Under the pieces are notes generated by a model. That model had not been told where the DNA came from. It ran no database searches and saw nothing but the letters and a program-made list of their open reading frames with translations. Positions 59,753-64,000 of a stretch of DNA of 64,000 bases are shown one piece after another (the first letter of the stretch is position 1; each line of letters opens with the position of its first letter). Origin of the DNA: Poriferisodalis sp026713105 (GTDB taxonomy: Bacteria; Actinomycetota; Acidimicrobiia; Acidimicrobiales; Poriferisodalaceae); contig OZ220472.1 of assembly GCA_965115995.1 (NCBI GenBank), positions 1,674,001-1,738,000 of the forward strand, given 5' to 3'. The position numbers and the translations under genes are program-made.

Positions 59753-61407
59753 TCGCTCCGTCCCGGGCTTTGCCAAGGCAGGCGTCGGGGCCGCTGCCCA
59801 CGCGCAGCATCAGGATCGGGCGATTCTCCATCGGATTCGGATTGATTCAGCGGAAACGTCAGCACCGGCACCGACAGCTGACGCGCGATCCGCTCTGAAG
59901 GCAACAGCACGAGGCGCGACGCGCCAGTCGGCGGCCGCGGTGCGAACAGCACCACAAGGTCCGCATGATGCTGGCTGCGCGAGCGCACCACCGCACCGGT
60001 GAAGCTCTCGTTGCGCAGCGAGCGGAATTCGAAATCGACGTCTCGGCTGCCGCAGAGCTCACCGATCTTGGCGGCGTGCGGCTCGTCACGCTCCCCCGGC
60101 ATCAGCACAACAAGCGATGACCGCCACCGTGCCGCCTGGTCGATCAGCCACTCGGGCAGCTCCACCGGGACAGGTGCCGCGACGAGCACACGATGAGGCA
60201 GCTCGAACTCCTCGGGGACGTCACCGTTCTCGTCTTCGGCAGATGACCAGCCGCGCAGGTCCCGCGCAACGAGCAGCGGCCCGACCAGTTCGAACAGCAC
60301 CACGGCGCCCAGCACCACCGTGGCCGCCTCTGCGCCCGGGTCGCCGAGCCGCTCCGACGCAATGACCGCCAGGCCCACGGCAACGCCGGCCTGCGGCGTC
60401 AAATTGACGCCCAGTCTCAGCGATCGCCGCCAGCCCAGGCCCCCCACCAGGCCGCCGCCGAGGCCGCCGACAATCTTGGCTGCGACGCGCACGACGATGT
60501 ACGCGACGCCCACCAAGCCCACCTTGGGCACGTCGGAGAGGTGGATCGAGGCTCCGGCCAGCGCGAAGAACAGCAGGTACAACGGCTGCTCGATGGTCTT
60601 GATCGTCCGGAACAGCCTCACCGAGAACGCCTGCGGGGACACCGTCGCCGCCGTAGCGCCGGCCACCAACGCAGCCAGCGGCAGCGAGATGTCCAGCCAG
60701 CCCGAGATGGTCCACCCGATCACGATGTGCACCAGCACGAACAGCAGCAGCTCGCCGGAGGTCTCGATCTGAAAGCCGAGGCGCGAGATAAACCAGCCCC
60801 CGAGCAGTCCCAGCACAGCGCCGCCGATGCCGAGCTGCACGAAGTCGAGCATGGCACTGCCGATGTCGGCGGCCTCGTCGGACAGCAGCAACGCAATGGG
60901 GAGGACTGCGGCAAACGTGGTTGTGGCCAGCGCGTCGGACACCGCGTGGGTGCCGACGATGCCAGTGGGGTAGCTGCCACGGGCGCGCACCGAGCTCACG
61001 ATGTGCGCGATCGTCATGGGTGCACCAGCGCCCGCCAGCGCCCCGAGGACCAGCGCCACCGGCCGATCCGCGCCGAGCCTGCTCGTCACCCAGAAGACCG
61101 CGACCGCGCTTAAGGCGAATTGGACGACACCGGTGGTCAACGTCCACCTCGCCGCTCGCAGAGCACGCACCGACACCCGCTCGCCGATCACGAACATGAG
61201 CACCGCCAGCGCCACCTCGGTGACCGGCCGCAACGCAACCAGCGACGGCGCGTCGATCAAGTTGATCACCGGCGGCCCTGAGGGGCCGAGCAAGGCACCG
61301 ACGATGAGGAACGCGACCAGTTCGGGCAGGTGGTGGCGTGCCAGCAGTCGGCTGGCCAGATACGCCAGCCAAGCCAGGACCGCGAACGCGACGAGCGTGT
61401 CGTTCAT
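59749..61407 (-). CDS. CPA2-type monovalent cation:proton antiporter with USP-like tail
   Basis: A 552-residue Kef/NhaS-type antiporter. Residues 1-390 hold about twelve hydrophobic helices, including LPELVAFLIVGALLGPSGPP, VALAVLMFVIGERVSVRAL (in parts), VLGALAGAGAPMTIAHIVSS and LTPQAGVAVGLAVIASERLG, the family's core repeats. Residues 405-530 form a soluble domain like UspA (HRVLVAAPVPVELPEWL, SSLVVLMPGERDEP, ADLVVLFAPRPP), probably cytosolic regulation. It exchanges Na+ or K+ for H+. ATG 61407. First gene of a three-gene overlapping operon with hisN and the AI-2E gene. Confidence 0.88.
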   Translation of the reverse strand: MNDTLVAFAVLAWLAYLASRLLARHHLPELVAFLIVGALLGPSGPPVINLIDAPSLVALRPVTEVALAVLMFVIGERVSVRALRAARWTLTTGVVQFALSAVAVFWVTSRLGADRPVALVLGALAGAGAPMTIAHIVSSVRARGSYPTGIVGTHAVSDALATTTFAAVLPIALLLSDEAADIGSAMLDFVQLGIGGAVLGLLGGWFISRLGFQIETSGELLLFVLVHIVIGWTISGWLDISLPLAALVAGATAATVSPQAFSVRLFRTIKTIEQPLYLLFFALAGASIHLSDVPKVGLVGVAYIVVRVAAKIVGGLGGGLVGGLGWRRSLRLGVNLTPQAGVAVGLAVIASERLGDPGAEAATVVLGAVVLFELVGPLLVARDLRGWSSAEDENGDVPEEFELPHRVLVAAPVPVELPEWLIDQAARWRSSLVVLMPGERDEPHAAKIGELCGSRDVDFEFRSLRNESFTGAVVRSRSQHHADLVVLFAPRPPTGASRLVLLPSERIARQLSVPVLTFPLNQSESDGESPDPDAARGQRPRRLPWQSPGRSE

Positions 61408-61498
61408 CGCCGGCTCATATCACCCGTGACCTGCCGGCATCACGGTGTGGCAACGTTGGGATTGTGTTGGCGGTGCCGGCGCGAGCTGGCGCGATTGG

Positions 61499-62329
61499 CT
61501 AGCCGTCGGCGACGACCGGCTCGAAGTTGGGATCGCGCTGTTCGACGAAGCTCTGCACGCCCTCCTTGAAGTCGGTGCGCCGCAGCGACTCGCGCATGAG
61601 GGCGTTCGACTCTTCAAGAGCGTCGCTGCGGGCTTGATCAAGCTGGCCCCATACCTGCCGCTTGATTTGCGCCATTGACCACGGCGCGCTGTAGCGGCCG
61701 AGATCGCGGGCGTAGCTGACCGCAGCAGCGAGCAACTCGTCGCGCGGCACCACCTTGCTGACGACGCCCATCTCCTTGGCTTCGGAGGCAAGGAAGACCC
61801 GGCCGGACATGAGGATGTCCAACGCATGGGACGGACCGACGACACGGGGCAGCATCCACGCCACGCCGTGCTCGGCGATGAGGCCTCGACGGGCGAACGC
61901 ACTGGTGAACTTGGCCCCCTCGGCGGCGAACCGGACATCGCACATCATGGCGTGGACGAAGCCCAGCCCGGCGCATGCCCCATTGATCGCTGCCACAACC
62001 GGCTTGGGAATGGTCAGGGCGTAGTCATGACGCTCGTTGCGCAGCCGTGGCGCATCTCCGCCACTCTCTCCGCCGCCGCTGGAAATGCCCTGCAAGTTGT
62101 CCATGTCGGCACCGGCGCAGAAGCCCCGGCCAGCACCGGTCACCACGACGGCTCGGACGTCGGGGTCGGCTGCAGCCCGGTCGAGAGCGTCGAAGTAGCC
62201 GGTCCCCAGCTCACCGGTCCAGGCGTTCAGCCGCTCGGGACGGTTCAGCGTGACGACCGCCACGCCGTCGTCAACCTCGTACAGCACTGTGTCATTGGAA
62301 TCAGGGTCATTTGTCTGGCTGCCGCTCAT
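61499..62329 (-). CDS. enoyl-CoA hydratase/isomerase family protein
   Basis: A 276-residue crotonase-fold enzyme. The oxyanion hole is in GRGFCAGADMDNLQG and the second in INGACAGLGFVHAMMCDVRF; RRGLIAEHGVAWMLPRVVG carries the Glu at the catalytic position; RQVWGQLDQARSDALEESN lies in the C-terminal trimerisation helices. Substrate unknown; beta-oxidation or a ring-degradation pathway is likely. ATG 62329 (MSGSQT) has GAGGAGGAG six bases upstream, settling the start over 62371. Confidence 0.92.
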   Translation of the reverse strand: MSGSQTNDPDSNDTVLYEVDDGVAVVTLNRPERLNAWTGELGTGYFDALDRAAADPDVRAVVVTGAGRGFCAGADMDNLQGISSGGGESGGDAPRLRNERHDYALTIPKPVVAAINGACAGLGFVHAMMCDVRFAAEGAKFTSAFARRGLIAEHGVAWMLPRVVGPSHALDILMSGRVFLASEAKEMGVVSKVVPRDELLAAAVSYARDLGRYSAPWSMAQIKRQVWGQLDQARSDALEESNALMRESLRRTDFKEGVQSFVEQRDPNFEPVVADG

Positions 62330-62414
62330 CTGGCTCCTCCTCGTTAATGGCGATGCATCGCGCTCGCCCATGCGCCCAGCCTCATCGCTGCGGACGCCGC
62401 TGCGGTCACGCTAG

Positions 62415-62891
62415 TCAGGACCGGGCCAGCTCTTCCACGGTCACCGTGTCCATGGTGTCGCCCACGGCGATGTCGAGCGCCACATCCATTCCCTCGGTCA
62501 CATAGCCGAACAGGTTGTAGGCGGGCTGCAGCTTGGCACGGCAGTCGTCGATGCAGATGAAGAATTGGCTGCCGTTGGTATCCGGCCCCGCATTTGCCAT
62601 GGCCACCGCTCCCAGCGTGTAGTCGCCCTTGACGGGCTCGTCGGCGAACCGGTATCCCGGGCCTCCACGTCCTGATCCTTCAGGGCAGCCGCCCTGGATG
62701 ACGAATTCGGGCACGACCCGATGGAAGGTCAGCCCCGTGTAATAGCCATCCTGCGCGAGATTGACAAAATTGTTCACCGTCACCGGCGCAAGCTGGGGGT
62801 CGAGATCCATGACGATGCGGCCTTTGGACGTGTCGAGGGTGACACGCCAGATCGCATCGGTATTGATGTTCATTGCGGGTGCAGAAGCCAT
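62415..62891 (-). CDS. peptidyl-prolyl cis-trans isomerase, cyclophilin type
   Basis: A 158-residue cyclophilin that accelerates proline isomerisation. Active-site blocks: LTFHRVVPEFVIQGGCPEGSGRGGPGYRF (in parts) with the catalytic Arg, AMANAGPDTNGSQFFICIDD and YNLFGYVTEGMDVA. It is a cytosolic single-domain protein without signal peptide. ATG 62891 or the Met at 62873 begins it. No neighbour suggests a special role. Confidence 0.94.
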   Translation of the reverse strand: MASAPAMNINTDAIWRVTLDTSKGRIVMDLDPQLAPVTVNNFVNLAQDGYYTGLTFHRVVPEFVIQGGCPEGSGRGGPGYRFADEPVKGDYTLGAVAMANAGPDTNGSQFFICIDDCRAKLQPAYNLFGYVTEGMDVALDIAVGDTMDTVTVEELARS

Positions 62892-62923
62892 AAGGCAGCG
62901 ACGCTACCCGTGAGTTCTAGGGC

Positions 62924-64000
62924 TCAGTCGGTGGAGCGGAGCGTCCGTCCAGCCAGGGCGCCCGTGTGCTCGCCGTCGCGCATGAACACCTGTCCGTTCA
63001 CCAGCGTGGCCTCATACCCGGCGCCGCGCTGGATGTAGCGGCCCGCGCCGCCCGGGAAGTCGTACACGTACTCAGGACCCGACAGCGAGAGGCGATCGAC
63101 GTCGATGATGTTGACATCGGCGAACCGGCCGGCTTCAAGACGCCCCCGGTCGACCAGCCCGAACAGGTCGGCAGTGTCCGAGGTGATCCGGCGAACGCCT
63201 TCGGGCAGTGAGAAGAACCCGTTGTCGCGCACCCAGTGGCTCAGGAAGAACGTGGGCTGGCTGGAGTCCATGATCTGCCCGACGTGGGCCCCCGCGTCAG
63301 CAAGTCCCATGACGATGGACTCATGGCTCAGCATCCGCTCGATCGCATCAAAGTCCTGATTCAGCACCGGCAGGCTGAGCATCACCGTTCCGTCGGAGCG
63401 ATCGGTCGCGTCCAAGAACAGCTCCACCGGGGACACACCGGCGGCCGCGGCCTGCGCTTCGAGGGTGCCCTCGGGTCCGATCCGGTAGTTCGGGTTGACA
63501 GCGTCAAGCAGGTACAGCCGGCTCAGATCGACGAGCGAGTTCGCCATGCCCGTCGAATTGGAATCCGACGAGTTCGCCTCGGCCACGAGTGCCGTACGAG
63601 TTGCCGGGTCGCGGATCGCGTCGAGGCGTCCGGCGACGTCGAGACTGCGCAGCGAGCGCCACGTCTCGCCCGCTCGATCCCACGGCGTGCGGTGCTGGAT
63701 GCCCAACACGACACCGATGGCCCGGCAGGTGGTCTGGGGCCGAAGTTGCGCGCCGGCTGCGTTCTGCTCGGAGACGTACCCGAGCACGAGGTCGCTCATC
63801 TCAGGCTTACGGGCCGAGTACACCAGGCCGAACGTGCTGGGCTGGCCGCTGCGCCGCGTGATCTCGCCGAGCACTTCGATCTCGTGGCGGCCTCCCGCAA
63901 AATCGGGTCCGGCTGCTTCGAAGCGCGGTGCCGATTCGAACACGCCCCGGCCGTGGCGGCCCAAGACATCGCCGAATGCGTACAGCTCGTTGTCGTCAGC
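62924..64000 (-). CDS. N-acyl-D-amino acid deacylase / D-aminoacylase-like amidohydrolase (partial, 5' end outside window)
   Basis: The C-terminal 358 residues of an amidohydrolase that runs past the window edge; the reading frame is open without stop from 63964 to 64000. The motif MGLADAGAHVGQIMDSSQ supplies the metal Asp and His, then LSHWVRDNGFFSLPEGVRRITSDTADLFGLVDRGRLEAGRFADV (in parts) is the family's C-terminal consensus, ending in beta strands (EATLVNGQVFMRDGEHTG). D-aminoacylases remove acyl groups from N-acyl-D-amino acids; dihydropyrimidinase-like activities are possible. The metal-binding N-terminus is not visible here. Confidence 0.88.
   Translation of the reverse strand, partial: ADDNELYAFGDVLGRHGRGVFESAPRFEAAGPDFAGGRHEIEVLGEITRRSGQPSTFGLVYSARKPEMSDLVLGYVSEQNAAGAQLRPQTTCRAIGVVLGIQHRTPWDRAGETWRSLRSLDVAGRLDAIRDPATRTALVAEANSSDSNSTGMANSLVDLSRLYLLDAVNPNYRIGPEGTLEAQAAAAGVSPVELFLDATDRSDGTVMLSLPVLNQDFDAIERMLSHESIVMGLADAGAHVGQIMDSSQPTFFLSHWVRDNGFFSLPEGVRRITSDTADLFGLVDRGRLEAGRFADVNIIDVDRLSLSGPEYVYDFPGGAGRYIQRGAGYEATLVNGQVFMRDGEHTGALAGRTLRSTD

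Overview
The window is high-GC, densely coded bacterial chromosome of an actinobacterium. The case rests on the two-domain F420 synthase FbiC, an F420-type (Ddn-like) oxidoreductase, a monomeric isocitrate dehydrogenase, proteins recognisable as DUF3151 and DUF4031, and many GTG starts with ATGA/GTGA overlaps. I suspect Acidimicrobiia, but that placement is inference. There is no rRNA, tRNA, CRISPR array, prophage or insertion sequence. About 57 genes are present, and no gap between genes exceeds 300 bp.

Layout. 1-7.6 kb: an amidohydrolase, a quinone oxidoreductase, lumazine synthase (ribH), a fused 5-oxoprolinase-type HyuA-HyuB and a MOSC protein. 7.6-12.4 kb: a visibly lower-GC block with an SbcCD/Mre11-Rad50-like nuclease pair and a Phd-VapC toxin-antitoxin module with its own palindromic operator. 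12.4-25.1 kb: an HD-domain oxygenase-like gene behind ilvE, a bifunctional beta-oxidation protein, a TfdA-type dioxygenase, an Ldh_2 dehydrogenase, a TcuA-like flavoprotein, icd, argG and an M20 peptidase. 25.2-35.2 kb: a Ddn-like protein, a FIST protein, tkt-tal, an HxlR regulator translationally coupled to fbiC, and a thioredoxin-like/mini-CcdA pair. 35.2-45.5 kb: a glcDEF operon, a Cys-rich conserved protein, an rnd-mobA-DUF3151 operon, pyruvate kinase and a histidine phosphatase. 45.5-64 kb: SirB1-like, GDPD, an FAD-linked oxidase, gamma-glutamyltransferase, an M15-type peptidase, a degenerate GGDEF protein, FAH, AlkA, a frameshifted AtuA, an antiporter-hisN-AI-2E operon, echA, a cyclophilin and a D-aminoacylase-like gene cut by the window edge.

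Functionally this is mostly a heterotroph's core and peripheral carbon metabolism: pentose phosphate (tkt, tal), lower glycolysis (pyk), TCA (icd), glycolate or other 2-hydroxyacid oxidation (glcDEF and a second FAD oxidase), fatty acyl-CoA and carboxylate catabolism, amino-acid synthesis (ilvE, argG, hisN) and cofactors (riboflavin, F420, molybdopterin).

The most distinctive signals are: (i) a long palindromic intergenic element present twice, at 2.4 and 33.7 kb, whose stems differ by paired compensatory substitutions; (ii) a hook-less SbcC in a low-GC block beside a toxin-antitoxin; (iii) HxlR-FbiC coupling behind an inverted repeat; (iv) a reduced CcdA with a thioredoxin-like partner; (v) 15-bp in-frame repeat arrays in rnd and glcF; (vi) a one-base frameshift in atuA; (vii) a pyruvate kinase with K+-independent-type residues. 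I did not find a clearly new multi-gene system; item (i) is the best candidate for something undescribed.
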